A stretch of 64,000 nucleotides of DNA from Flavobacterium sp. SUN046 (GTDB lineage Bacteria; Bacteroidota; Bacteroidia; Flavobacteriales; Flavobacteriaceae), in contig NZ_JAPQNT010000001.1 of the NCBI RefSeq assembly GCF_028867965.1, forward strand, positions 248,001 to 312,000. Reading direction: 5' to 3'. The notes below the pieces were generated by a model. It was given only the letters and a program-made list of their open reading frames with translations, was not told the origin of the DNA and made no database searches. The position numbers and the translations under genes were made by a program. Within the stretch, counting starts at the first letter, position 1. Each line of letters starts with the position of its first letter. Positions 33,347-40,958 of the stretch are shown here, in pieces.

Positions 33347-33927
33347 TCTATGTAAGCTAAAATAGCTAAAATTGTAAAAATTAAATATTGTAACGATAAC
33401 ATTCCCAAGCCTCTAAAGGCAAATAAAGGCACGGCTATGAAATCTCCAAATATCCATAATGTCCAGTTTTCTATTTTTTTGAGCGCCATGTACCACATGG
33501 CTGTAAAAAATATTCCTGACGTAAAAATATCAATATAATTAGGAATTTCAAGTTTATAGTCGAAAAAAACATAAACTAAATACGTGATTATCATTGTTAA
33601 AACAAATAGCCCGAATCCGATAAGTTTTTCTTTTGTACTTGTTCTAGTGATTTCTAAGTTGATTTGGTTTTTCTTTCTTGTCCACAAATACCAACCGTAA
33701 ATGCTCATTACAGAATAATAAAAATTCATCGTCATATCACCAAAATACTTAGCTTGATATAATAAATAAACGGTAATTACGGTTGAAATCAATCCTGTTG
33801 GATACACCCAAATATTTTCTTTTTTGGCGCAAAAAACGCTAATTATTCCGAATACAAATGCTAGAAACTCCAAAGTTATTTGAAGTGTTGATGCGTTTTT
33901 GTATTGATTTAAGAAGAAATCTAGCAT
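33310..33927 (-). CDS. pnuC: PnuC family vitamin transporter
   Basis: This 205-residue inner-membrane protein has about seven membrane helices and family features. These are LEFLAFVFGIISVFCAKKENIWVYPTGLIS early, DMTMNFYYSVMSIYGWYLW in the middle, and KKIENWTLWIFGDFIAVPLFAFRGLGMLSLQYLIFTILA late. PnuC members import nicotinamide riboside, and PnuT variants import thiamine. The overlapping NadR-like kinase downstream favours nicotinamide riboside. The nearby TPP-controlled receptor keeps thiamine open. Sequence alone does not settle it. Confidence 0.87.
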   Translation of the reverse strand: MLDFFLNQYKNASTLQITLEFLAFVFGIISVFCAKKENIWVYPTGLISTVITVYLLYQAKYFGDMTMNFYYSVMSIYGWYLWTRKKNQINLEITRTSTKEKLIGFGLFVLTMIITYLVYVFFDYKLEIPNYIDIFTSGIFFTAMWYMALKKIENWTLWIFGDFIAVPLFAFRGLGMLSLQYLIFTILAILAYIEWKKILNKNLQK

Positions 33928-33943
33928 AAATAATTATGTTTAG

Positions 33944-33997
33944 AGCACTTCGACTTTAGTTTATGCTGAGCGTAGTCGAAGTACTCAGTGTGACAAA
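33944..33997. repeat. Composite family A repeat forming a hairpin
   Basis: AGCACTTCGACT (33944-33955) and AGTCGAAGT are complementary arms around a short spacer; the right part continues as ACTCAGTGTGACA. It looks like two family A units combined, and could act as a terminator for GGGP synthase or pnuC transcripts. Confidence 0.6.
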
Positions 33998-33998
33998 A

Positions 33999-34715
33999 CT
34001 ATGAATTAAAAAAATTAATATCATTTTCAAAAGCTGTTCCAATTACAACCATATCTGCACCAGCATTAAAAGAGTTTTCAATTTCTTTTTTGGAACGAAT
34101 TCCGCCACCAACAATCAATGGAATTTTTATATTTTGAGAAACCAAAGTAATCATTTCTGTTGGAACACATAATTGTGCACCGCTTCCGGCTTCGAGATAA
34201 ATTAATTTATTTCCGATGAATGCACCGGCTTGTGCGGTTTGTAAAACGTAATTTGGATTATTTCTGTCTAAAGGTTTTGTTTGACTTACTCGCTCCACAG
34301 CAGTTTCTGCACCGCTTTCTACCAAAATATATCCTGTTGAAATTACTTCAAGATTGGTTTTATTTAGAATTGGAACGGCATTTACTTGATGTTCGATTAA
34401 ATAATCTGGGTTTCTTCCGGACAATAATGTTAAGAATAAAATTCCGTCTGCTTCACCTGAAATTTGGGTTGGATTTCCTGGAAATAATAAAAATGGTAAA
34501 TTGATTTTTGATTTTAATTCTATAATTAATTCATCCAAATGTGTTCCATTAAAAGAACTCCCACCAACTAAAATGTGTGTTGCTGGCGATTGGTTTATTT
34601 TTTGAATCAAATGCGATAGGTTTTCTACTGCCAATTTATCTGGATCTAGAAGTATAGCTAGGAGTTTTTCACCTTTGGTTTTTGAATTTAGTATTTGTTG
34701 GTAGATTTTTGTCAT
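33999..34715 (-). CDS. Geranylgeranylglyceryl/heptaprenylglyceryl phosphate synthase family protein
   Basis: This 238-residue TIM-barrel enzyme joins sn-glycerol-1-phosphate to a polyprenyl diphosphate. Family features: LLAILLDPDK at the N-terminus, THILVGGSSFNG, LPFLLFPGNPTQISGEADGILFLTLLSGRNPDYLI, a YLEAGSGAQ motif, and the phosphate-binding VGGGIRSKKEIENSFNAGADMVVIGTAFEND. ATG 34715 is preferred over the upstream GTG 34727, which falls in a repeat. Bacteroidota are known to carry this archaeal-type ether-lipid enzyme; its product in the cell is not settled by sequence. A phosphopantetheinyl transferase gene precedes it. Confidence 0.92.
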   Translation of the reverse strand: MTKIYQQILNSKTKGEKLLAILLDPDKLAVENLSHLIQKINQSPATHILVGGSSFNGTHLDELIIELKSKINLPFLLFPGNPTQISGEADGILFLTLLSGRNPDYLIEHQVNAVPILNKTNLEVISTGYILVESGAETAVERVSQTKPLDRNNPNYVLQTAQAGAFIGNKLIYLEAGSGAQLCVPTEMITLVSQNIKIPLIVGGGIRSKKEIENSFNAGADMVVIGTAFENDINFFNS

Positions 34716-34720
34716 TTTTT

Positions 34721-34762
34721 TAGCCACGGATAAAACGGATTTTACTGATTATCGCGGATTTA
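34721..34762. repeat. Short dispersed repeat (family C)
   Basis: Repeated CGGAT words (CCACGGATAAAACGGATTTT, then TATCGCGGATTT) fill the gap upstream of the GGGP synthase start. Such CGGATT-type runs are typical intergenic repeats, but only one copy is in this window. Confidence 0.4.
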
Positions 34763-34775
34763 TTATTTTTAATTC

Positions 34776-35429
34776 TTAATTATTAATTGATTGAAAGGCA
34801 CAAACAAATATATAATCTTCTACGGAATCAAATTGAATTTTGAATTTTTCTTCTTTGTTATTAAATTTTAAAGTTGCTGTGGCTTTTTTGTCATCAAAAG
34901 TAAAATTATCTTCAAAAATATGATCGGGAAAACTAATTCCTTTTTCGTTTTTGATTTTGAAAATACTTTCTTTAATCCCCCAAACTACAGTTGCTTTTTT
35001 GATTTTTTCTTCTTCGGATAAATTATTCAAATGCGAAACATCCATAAATCTTGGTGCAATTTTTAGTGTTTTATCTTTGAGTTGTTCTAAATCTAAACCC
35101 ACTTTCTCATCACTAATCACAATAGCCGAAAAATCATTTGAGTGAGAAATAGAAATTTCAACATCTTTGATACTACAACCTTGTGGTTTAATATGTGGTT
35201 TTCCAAAGTCATCATAATACAAATCAAAATCATTATAATCATTGTGTTGCAATAACATTCTAACCGCTAAAAATCCTTTTTGATGGCTTTCAGATTTCAT
35301 AGAATTCAATCTTTCAATAGAAGAATCTTTTAATCTGATTTGACTTTTTAACACGTCTAAATCTTCTGTAATCTTCCAAAGATACAGTTTAGCAGTTTTT
35401 GATAGTAATATGACTTTATGTAATGGCAT
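34776..35429 (-). CDS. 4'-phosphopantetheinyl transferase superfamily protein
   Basis: This 217-residue enzyme would transfer phosphopantetheine from CoA to a serine of a carrier protein. The Sfp-type signatures are present: ISISHSNDFSAIVIS with the conserved SHS, VGLDLEQL supplying the Mg-binding Asp, and VVWGIKESIFKI matching WxxKESxxK. Length fits the Sfp/EntD group, not the short AcpS group. The carrier protein target is not visible here. It is transcribed toward GGGP synthase and away from ahcY. Confidence 0.92.
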   Translation of the reverse strand: MPLHKVILLSKTAKLYLWKITEDLDVLKSQIRLKDSSIERLNSMKSESHQKGFLAVRMLLQHNDYNDFDLYYDDFGKPHIKPQGCSIKDVEISISHSNDFSAIVISDEKVGLDLEQLKDKTLKIAPRFMDVSHLNNLSEEEKIKKATVVWGIKESIFKIKNEKGISFPDHIFEDNFTFDDKKATATLKFNNKEEKFKIQFDSVEDYIFVCAFQSINN

Positions 35430-35494
35430 TTAGTATTTTATTGTTTTTCAAATGATTAAACATTTAAACATTTCACAATTTTAAAAAAAAATTA

Positions 35495-35523
35495 TTAAAA
35501 TCGAAACCTATGTTGTAATTTTG
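35495..35523 (+). promoter_or_regulatory. Promoter of ahcY
   Basis: TTA (35495-35497), 18 nt, TAATTTTG (35516-35523): exact -7 consensus with a one-mismatch -33 element, 34 nt before the ATG. Confidence 0.6.
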
Positions 35524-35557
35524 CACCAAATTATAAAAATACAAATATACATAATAC

Positions 35558-36874
35558 ATGAGTACACAAACATTACCATTTGTAGCTTACAAAGTTAAAG
35601 ACATTAACCTTGCAGCTTGGGGAAGAAAAGAAATTGAATTGGCTGAAGCTGAAATGCCAGGATTAATGGCTTTGAGAGCTGAATATGGAGCAACTCAACC
35701 TTTAAAAGGTGCAAGAATTGCAGGATGTCTTCACATGACGATTCAAACTGCAGTTTTAATTGAAACTTTAATCGCTCTTGGTGCAGAAGTTACTTGGTCT
35801 TCTTGTAACATTTTCTCAACTCAAGATCAAGCTGCTGCTGCAATTGCTGCTGCTGGAATTCAAGTTTATGCTTGGAAAGGTCTTGATGAAGAATCATTTG
35901 ACTGGTGTATTGAGCAAACTTTATTCTTTGGTGAAGACAGAAAACCATTGAACATGATTTTGGATGATGGTGGCGATTTAACTAATATGGTTTTTGACCG
36001 TTACCCTGAATTGATTCCTGGAATTAATGGTTTATCTGAAGAAACTACTACTGGAGTTCACCGTTTGTACGAAAGAATGAAAGCTGGAACTTTACATATG
36101 CCTGCAATTAACGTTAATGATTCGGTTACAAAATCGAAATTTGATAACAAATATGGTTGTAAAGAATCGGCTGTTGATGCTGTTCGTCGTGCAACTGATA
36201 TTATGTTAGCTGGAAAAAGAGTTGTTGTTTGTGGATATGGTGACGTTGGAAAAGGAACCGCGGCTTCTTTCCGTGGTGCTGGTTCTATTGTAACAGTTAC
36301 TGAAATTGATCCAATTTGTGCTTTACAAGCTGCAATGGACGGTTTTGAAGTTAAAAAATTAAACACTGTTGTTGGAAATGCTGATATCGTGATTACAACA
36401 ACTGGAAATAAAGACATCGTTCTTGGTTTTCACTTTGAGCAAATGAAAGACAAAACTATCGTTTGTAATATCGGTCACTTCGATAACGAAATTGATATGG
36501 CTTGGTTGAATGGAAATCATGGTGCATCTAAAGTTGAAATCAAACCACAAGTTGATAAATATACTATTGCTGGAAAAGATATTCTTATTCTTGCTGAAGG
36601 TCGTTTAGTAAACTTAGGTTGTGCAACTGGACACCCAAGTTTTGTAATGAGTAATTCATTTACAAACCAAACATTAGCTCAAATTGAATTATGGACAAAC
36701 ATTTCGGCTTACAAAAATGAAGTGTATATGTTACCAAAACATTTAGATGAAAAAGTAGCTGCTTTGCACCTTGCTAAATTAGGAGTTGAATTGGAAACGT
36801 TACGTGACGATCAAGCAGCTTACATTGGTGTTGAAGTTGCTGGACCATTCAAACCTGAGTATTACAGATACTAG
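35558..36874 (+). CDS. ahcY: Adenosylhomocysteinase (S-adenosylhomocysteine hydrolase)
   Basis: This 438-residue NAD-dependent enzyme cleaves S-adenosylhomocysteine to adenosine and homocysteine, keeping methylation going. It shows [50 protein letters not shown] and the NAD-binding [19 protein letters not shown]. The C-terminus is KPEYYRY, as in the family. The promoter is consensus-like. After the stop, a perfect 14-bp tandem repeat is followed by a terminator shared with the convergent lipoprotein gene. Confidence 0.98.
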   Translation: MSTQTLPFVAYKVKDINLAAWGRKEIELAEAEMPGLMALRAEYGATQPLKGARIAGCLHMTIQTAVLIETLIALGAEVTWSSCNIFSTQDQAAAAIAAAGIQVYAWKGLDEESFDWCIEQTLFFGEDRKPLNMILDDGGDLTNMVFDRYPELIPGINGLSEETTTGVHRLYERMKAGTLHMPAINVNDSVTKSKFDNKYGCKESAVDAVRRATDIMLAGKRVVVCGYGDVGKGTAASFRGAGSIVTVTEIDPICALQAAMDGFEVKKLNTVVGNADIVITTTGNKDIVLGFHFEQMKDKTIVCNIGHFDNEIDMAWLNGNHGASKVEIKPQVDKYTIAGKDILILAEGRLVNLGCATGHPSFVMSNSFTNQTLAQIELWTNISAYKNEVYMLPKHLDEKVAALHLAKLGVELETLRDDQAAYIGVEVAGPFKPEYYRY

Positions 36875-36876
36875 TC

Positions 36877-36904
36877 TGATATTAGATTTTTGATATTAGA
36901 TTTT
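36877..36904. repeat. Perfect 14-bp tandem repeat after ahcY
   Basis: Two exact copies of TGATATTAGATTTT lie end to end (36877-36890 and 36891-36904). The first 13 bases recur at 62280-62292, and the inverse word occurs in tandem at 59072-59090. Confidence 0.7.
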
Positions 36905-36910
36905 AAATTT

Positions 36911-36943
36911 AAAAACCCGATTTCAAATTGAAGTCGGGTTTTT
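36911..36943. terminator. Bidirectional terminator after ahcY
   Basis: AAAAACCCGA (36911-36920) pairs with TCGGGTTTTT (36934-36943), with T-runs both ways. Confidence 0.9.
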
Positions 36944-36952
36944 TTTTGGAAT

Positions 36953-37606
36953 TTATTCACGATTTTCATTACCATAATAAAAATCTAATTCTTTACATAA
37001 TTTTCTAATTTTTTTCTTTCCAGATTTACTAAAACCGAAAGCTGGATATTCATTTTCTGTGCCTTTATTAATTATTTTGCTACTCATTGCTGGAATATCT
37101 GAGGTTGAAATCAAATAGTTACAACCAAGACAAACATCAACTGTATAAACCACTTTATTATTATCAAAAAACAAAAAACCTAGATGCGGATTAAAGCATG
37201 CTGCAAAACTTCCGCCATAAGTTGAATTGTTTGTTATACATTTAAGTAAAAACTGTGCTTGTTTTTCGTTTAGATATTTTTGTTTTAAAATAACACTTGT
37301 GAATTTATTATTCTTGCCAATAACACTAGGATTGGGTTCTTCGCTTCCTTCAAAATCGTAAGCAATTATTTTATCAAACTTTAAAGTGTCAAATGGTTTT
37401 GAATTCAACACTTTTAAATTTAATTTTTCGGCATGCAAAACATAAACTTCAAGTTCAGCTCTTTTGAGATATTTTGAGTAATCAATTTTTGGTTTTGATG
37501 GTAAAACTTGTCGATCTACTTCTGGTTTATTATTGGTTTTACATGAAATTGACAGGCAAACTAATACCATTAAAAGTGATTCTTTATAGAGGTTAAGCTG
37601 ATTCAT
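36953..37606 (-). CDS. Hypothetical lipoprotein
   Basis: I do not recognise a family for this 217-residue protein. The N-terminus MNQLNLYKESLLMVLVCLSISC is a lipoprotein signal with lipid-anchoring Cys22. The body is mixed alpha/beta, with KYLKRAELEVYVLHAEKLNLKVLNSKPFDTLKFDKIIAYDFEG, then KCITNNSTYGGSFAACFNPHLGFLFFDNNKVVYTVDVCLGCNYL. The latter contains four cysteines that could pair or bind metal. It ends basic. An ATG 12 codons in (MVLVCLSISC) is a possible alternative start. It is a single gene next to ahcY without an obvious functional tie. Confidence 0.68.
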   Translation of the reverse strand: MNQLNLYKESLLMVLVCLSISCKTNNKPEVDRQVLPSKPKIDYSKYLKRAELEVYVLHAEKLNLKVLNSKPFDTLKFDKIIAYDFEGSEEPNPSVIGKNNKFTSVILKQKYLNEKQAQFLLKCITNNSTYGGSFAACFNPHLGFLFFDNNKVVYTVDVCLGCNYLISTSDIPAMSSKIINKGTENEYPAFGFSKSGKKKIRKLCKELDFYYGNENRE

Positions 37607-37728
37607 ATTGAATTTTATTTGTAATAAATATCAAATCCTTACTATCGATTTTGTTTTGAAACACTCTTAAATTCTAAATATTTATAAGACGAACACCTTT
37701 TAGATTAGATATTAATCTCAAAAGAAAA

Positions 37729-38436
37729 TTAGTCTTCACGACAAAACCATTTAACTTCATAATCAATTATCTTAGCTAATTCTTCTAAAAAGTCATAGTT
37801 CAAATCATGTCCTTCTTTATTTCTTTGAAGAAAAGATTCGATACCACTAATTTTATCAGTATTACTTGAAAGACTTAACCTGTTTTTGATTGTCTGAACT
37901 AATAAAAGATTGTGTTTTACAAATTCTTTTTGACTAATATTAGTTCTAAAAACAAAATTATAAATCGAGTTTAATTTTTTATAAAAAAAACTAGGTCTAA
38001 CAAATGTATGCGATATTTGAGCCCAGAACTCTTTTTTATTGTGTTCGTAGTAATCATCAGTTTTGTTCATGTTTTTTAAAACTAAATCAGCTTTAAGAAA
38101 ATCTTTTTTAAAGGCTCTACTGTCAGTAAAAAACATTCGATAAGAAATATAAAGTAATAGTATATAATTTAGGGCTAAGTAAATACTATTCGAAGTAGTA
38201 TCTTCATGAAAATGTTCTTTTAAAAAAACAAACATTGTTCCTACCGCTATTAACCATGTTGGAATTATCCAAAAAAGTTTCCCTTTTAATCCGGCATTAT
38301 AAGTTAAAATTACTGCGAAAAAAGGAATGTAAGCAACCCAAACACTTTCTGCATTTGGACTAATAAGATAAATAATTCCAACTAATAAACCAAGAATGAT
38401 TGCTTGTAATAAAGCATTAATATTAAATACTACCAT
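37729..38436 (-). CDS. Hypothetical four-helix membrane protein
   Basis: This 235-residue protein is not assigned to a family. Four hydrophobic helices fill the first 110 residues (INALLQAIILGLLVGIIYLIS, VWVAYIPFFAVILTY, LFWIIPTWLIAVGTMFVFL, SIYLALNYILLLYISYRMFF). A charged, probably cytoplasmic C-terminal half of about 120 residues follows. Its ATG overlaps the end of the upstream membrane gene by 14 nt, so the two are cotranslated and may form a complex. Confidence 0.65.
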   Translation of the reverse strand: MVVFNINALLQAIILGLLVGIIYLISPNAESVWVAYIPFFAVILTYNAGLKGKLFWIIPTWLIAVGTMFVFLKEHFHEDTTSNSIYLALNYILLLYISYRMFFTDSRAFKKDFLKADLVLKNMNKTDDYYEHNKKEFWAQISHTFVRPSFFYKKLNSIYNFVFRTNISQKEFVKHNLLLVQTIKNRLSLSSNTDKISGIESFLQRNKEGHDLNYDFLEELAKIIDYEVKWFCRED

Positions 38437-38962
38437 GAACTAATTTGAATTTTTCAGAATTGTTTTTTATCATTTCAACTATCTCTTCATATTTGAGACA
38501 TTCAGATGGAATTCGAATCACATTATTGTCATCTAGAAAAGCAAAATCTGAAGACTTAATTAGTATTTCTTTTTCTCGAATTTCAGTACTTTCTATTTTG
38601 GAAAAGGGAAATACTTTGTCAAATTTTGTTGCATATTTTGCCTTATTTAGTTCCATTCCAAAATTAGTAAAACCATCCATGTCCTTTTTAGAATGACTGA
38701 TTACGACTACGTTATCGCTAATAATAATTTCTATTGCCTTACCCATATTTCTAGCTCCGTTTATACTTGCTGCGTACATCACGGCAAACAATAGTCCAAA
38801 AACCAGTAAGAATATTAAAGTGATAGAGCTAAAGTTTGTTATAAAAGCAAAAAACAAAACTATAGCACCGAAAATAATTCCTGCTATTTTGATTGTACCA
38901 TTTGCAATTCTTTTAGCGTATGAATCGATTTTGTCTGGATCTAATTTAGTATTTATTTCCAT
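38423..38962 (-). CDS. Hypothetical membrane protein (YcxB-like PH-type C-terminus)
   Basis: This 179-residue protein has two adjacent membrane helices (about 25-72) and a beta-rich C-terminal domain (AIEIIISDNVVVISHSKKDMDGF then FPFSKIESTEIREKEILIKSSDFAFLDDNNVIRIPSECL). That order resembles YcxB-like proteins, which carry a PH-like domain after two helices. The match is by layout only. It overlaps the following membrane protein gene by 14 nt, and the S9 peptidase gene's stop lies 4 nt beyond its start on the same strand, so it may share that transcript. Confidence 0.6.
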   Translation of the reverse strand: MEINTKLDPDKIDSYAKRIANGTIKIAGIIFGAIVLFFAFITNFSSITLIFLLVFGLLFAVMYAASINGARNMGKAIEIIISDNVVVISHSKKDMDGFTNFGMELNKAKYATKFDKVFPFSKIESTEIREKEILIKSSDFAFLDDNNVIRIPSECLKYEEIVEMIKNNSEKFKLVHGSI

Positions 38963-38966
38963 AAAA

Positions 38967-40868
38967 CTACAACGTCTCTTTCAACCATTTATAAAACTCA
39001 CTTTGCCAAACCATTGCATTTTGTGGTTTAAGTACCCAATGGTTTTCTTCTGGAAAGTATAAAAATCTAGATTTGATTCCGCGTAATTGTGCTGCTTGGA
39101 ACGCTTCTTGTCCTTGTCCGATTGGGACGCGGAAATCAATTCCGCCTTGTATTATTAATATTGGTGTATTCCATTTATCCACATAATTAATTGGGTTGAA
39201 TGTTGTGTATGATTTTTGAGCTACTTTGTTGTCTTTTTCCCAATATGCACCACCAAAATCCCAGTAATTGAAGAACACTTCTTCGGTAGTTCCAAACATA
39301 CTTTGTGTATTGAAAACACCATCATGTGCAATAAATGTTTTGAAACGCTTGTTGTGAATTCCTGCTAAATAAAATACAGAATAGCCACCATAACTTGCAC
39401 CAACGCAACCTAAACGCGCTTTATCAACATAACTTTCTTTAGAAACGTCATCAATTGCCGAAAGGTAATCGTTCATAACTTGTCCGCCCCAATCTTTAGA
39501 AATTTGTTCGTTCCATTCTTGTCCGTGACCATACATTCCACGACGGTTTGGTGCTACAACAATATAACCTTGTGAAGCCATCAAAGAGAAATTCCATCGG
39601 AATGAATAAAATTGTGTCAATGGTGATTGTGGTCCGCCTTGACAATATAAAAGTGTTGGATATTTTTTAGTTTTATCAAAATTTGGAGGAAGAATTACCC
39701 AAACTAACATTTTTTTACCATCAGTTGTTGTTACATATCTTCTTTCGTAGTTTGGTAATGACAATTTACTATAAACTTCATCATTTACTTTGGTCAATTG
39801 CAACCAAGTTTTTTTCTTTAAATTATACGAATACACTTCTAGTGCGTGGTTCATATCGGTTCTATTCAAAATAGCAACATCGCCAGTAATATCTACAATA
39901 TCATGGACATCAAAATCTCCATTTGTTAATTGCTTAACGGTAATTGCAATTCTTGTTACTCCTGGAAAATTTACTTCAAACAATTGTGTTGTTCCATCAA
40001 CAGCAGCAACGAAATATACTTTTTTACCATCTTTACTCCATTGAAAACTGTTTACAGAACCATCCCAATTGGCAGTCAAATTCATTTTCATTCCTTTGAA
40101 ACTTACGATAATGTCATTTTTATCTGCTTCATATCCGTCGTGTTTCATTTGCAACCACGTTAAATTTCCAGTTGGAGAAAATTGTGGATTGGTATCGTAA
40201 CCTAAATTGTCTTCAGTAAGATTTTTGGTGGTTTTCGTTTCTAAATTGTATTCGTATAAATTGGTGTTGGTTGAAATGGCATATTCAGTTCCAGCTTTCT
40301 TTTTGCAAACATAAATGATACTTTTACTATCTGGTGACCAAATGTAATCTTCGTCACCACCAAATGGTTTCTGAGGTGAATCAAAATTTTCACCTTTCAT
40401 AATATCAATTGCAGTTGCTTTTTCGCTATTTTCTGCATAAAAAACGTGATTATGAGTTCCATTATTCCAAGTATCCCAATGACGATAATCCAATCCGTTG
40501 TAGATTTGAACATCTGATTTTTGTAATTCAGGATAAATATCTTTCCCTAAAATATTTTCTGTTTTTACTTCTTGAGTAGATAAAATATACTTTCCGTTTG
40601 GCGAAATATTTTTATCTGAAAGCAAGTCTTTTGTTTCTTTTACTTCGGTTGCATTACCGCCACTAACTGGAATTGTAAAGAATTTACTTGTAGATTTATT
40701 TTCTTCCATTACTGGTGTTGAAACCTTATAAACAATAGATTTTTTGTCTTTCGAGATTCCTAAAACAGAAATTCTACCTAATTTCCAAAGTAATTCTGGA
40801 GATAAAACTTGTTGTGCAGATGCTGCTATACTCATAGTGCTAACGATTATAAAAAATATTTTTTTCAT
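38967..40868 (-). CDS. Exported S9 family (prolyl oligopeptidase-like) serine peptidase
   Basis: This 633-residue protein has a signal peptide (MKKIFFIIVSTMSIAASAQQ). A beta-propeller of WD40-like/TolB-like repeats follows (SPDSKSIIYVCKKKAGTEYAI and similar). The alpha/beta hydrolase domain contains the nucleophile motif GASYGGYSVFY, the Asp in QGGIDFRVP and the His in PEENHWVLK. It is DPP IV- or acylaminoacyl-peptidase-like and would cleave short peptides in the periplasm. ATG 40868 begins the signal peptide; the longer frame is rejected. It follows the metalloprotease gene, separated by a terminator. Confidence 0.94.
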   Translation of the reverse strand: MKKIFFIIVSTMSIAASAQQVLSPELLWKLGRISVLGISKDKKSIVYKVSTPVMEENKSTSKFFTIPVSGGNATEVKETKDLLSDKNISPNGKYILSTQEVKTENILGKDIYPELQKSDVQIYNGLDYRHWDTWNNGTHNHVFYAENSEKATAIDIMKGENFDSPQKPFGGDEDYIWSPDSKSIIYVCKKKAGTEYAISTNTNLYEYNLETKTTKNLTEDNLGYDTNPQFSPTGNLTWLQMKHDGYEADKNDIIVSFKGMKMNLTANWDGSVNSFQWSKDGKKVYFVAAVDGTTQLFEVNFPGVTRIAITVKQLTNGDFDVHDIVDITGDVAILNRTDMNHALEVYSYNLKKKTWLQLTKVNDEVYSKLSLPNYERRYVTTTDGKKMLVWVILPPNFDKTKKYPTLLYCQGGPQSPLTQFYSFRWNFSLMASQGYIVVAPNRRGMYGHGQEWNEQISKDWGGQVMNDYLSAIDDVSKESYVDKARLGCVGASYGGYSVFYLAGIHNKRFKTFIAHDGVFNTQSMFGTTEEVFFNYWDFGGAYWEKDNKVAQKSYTTFNPINYVDKWNTPILIIQGGIDFRVPIGQGQEAFQAAQLRGIKSRFLYFPEENHWVLKPQNAMVWQSEFYKWLKETL

Positions 40869-40907
40869 TATAAAACTGATTTTTATTGATTCGTTAAAAG
40901 TAATAAA

Positions 40908-40938
40908 AAAAGCCGTCACGATAAACGCAACGGCTTTT
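40908..40938 (-). terminator. Intrinsic terminator of the metalloprotease gene
   Basis: AAAAGCCGT (40908-40916) pairs with ACGGCTTTT (40930-40938). On the minus strand a long T-run follows, between the metalloprotease stop and the S9 peptidase start. Confidence 0.85.
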
Positions 40939-40958
40939 AAAATTAACTTACTAAAAAT

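Noticed and set aside
36058..36417. 119-codon frame antisense to ahcY
   Set aside because: A shadow frame inside a highly conserved gene; no homology or promoter.
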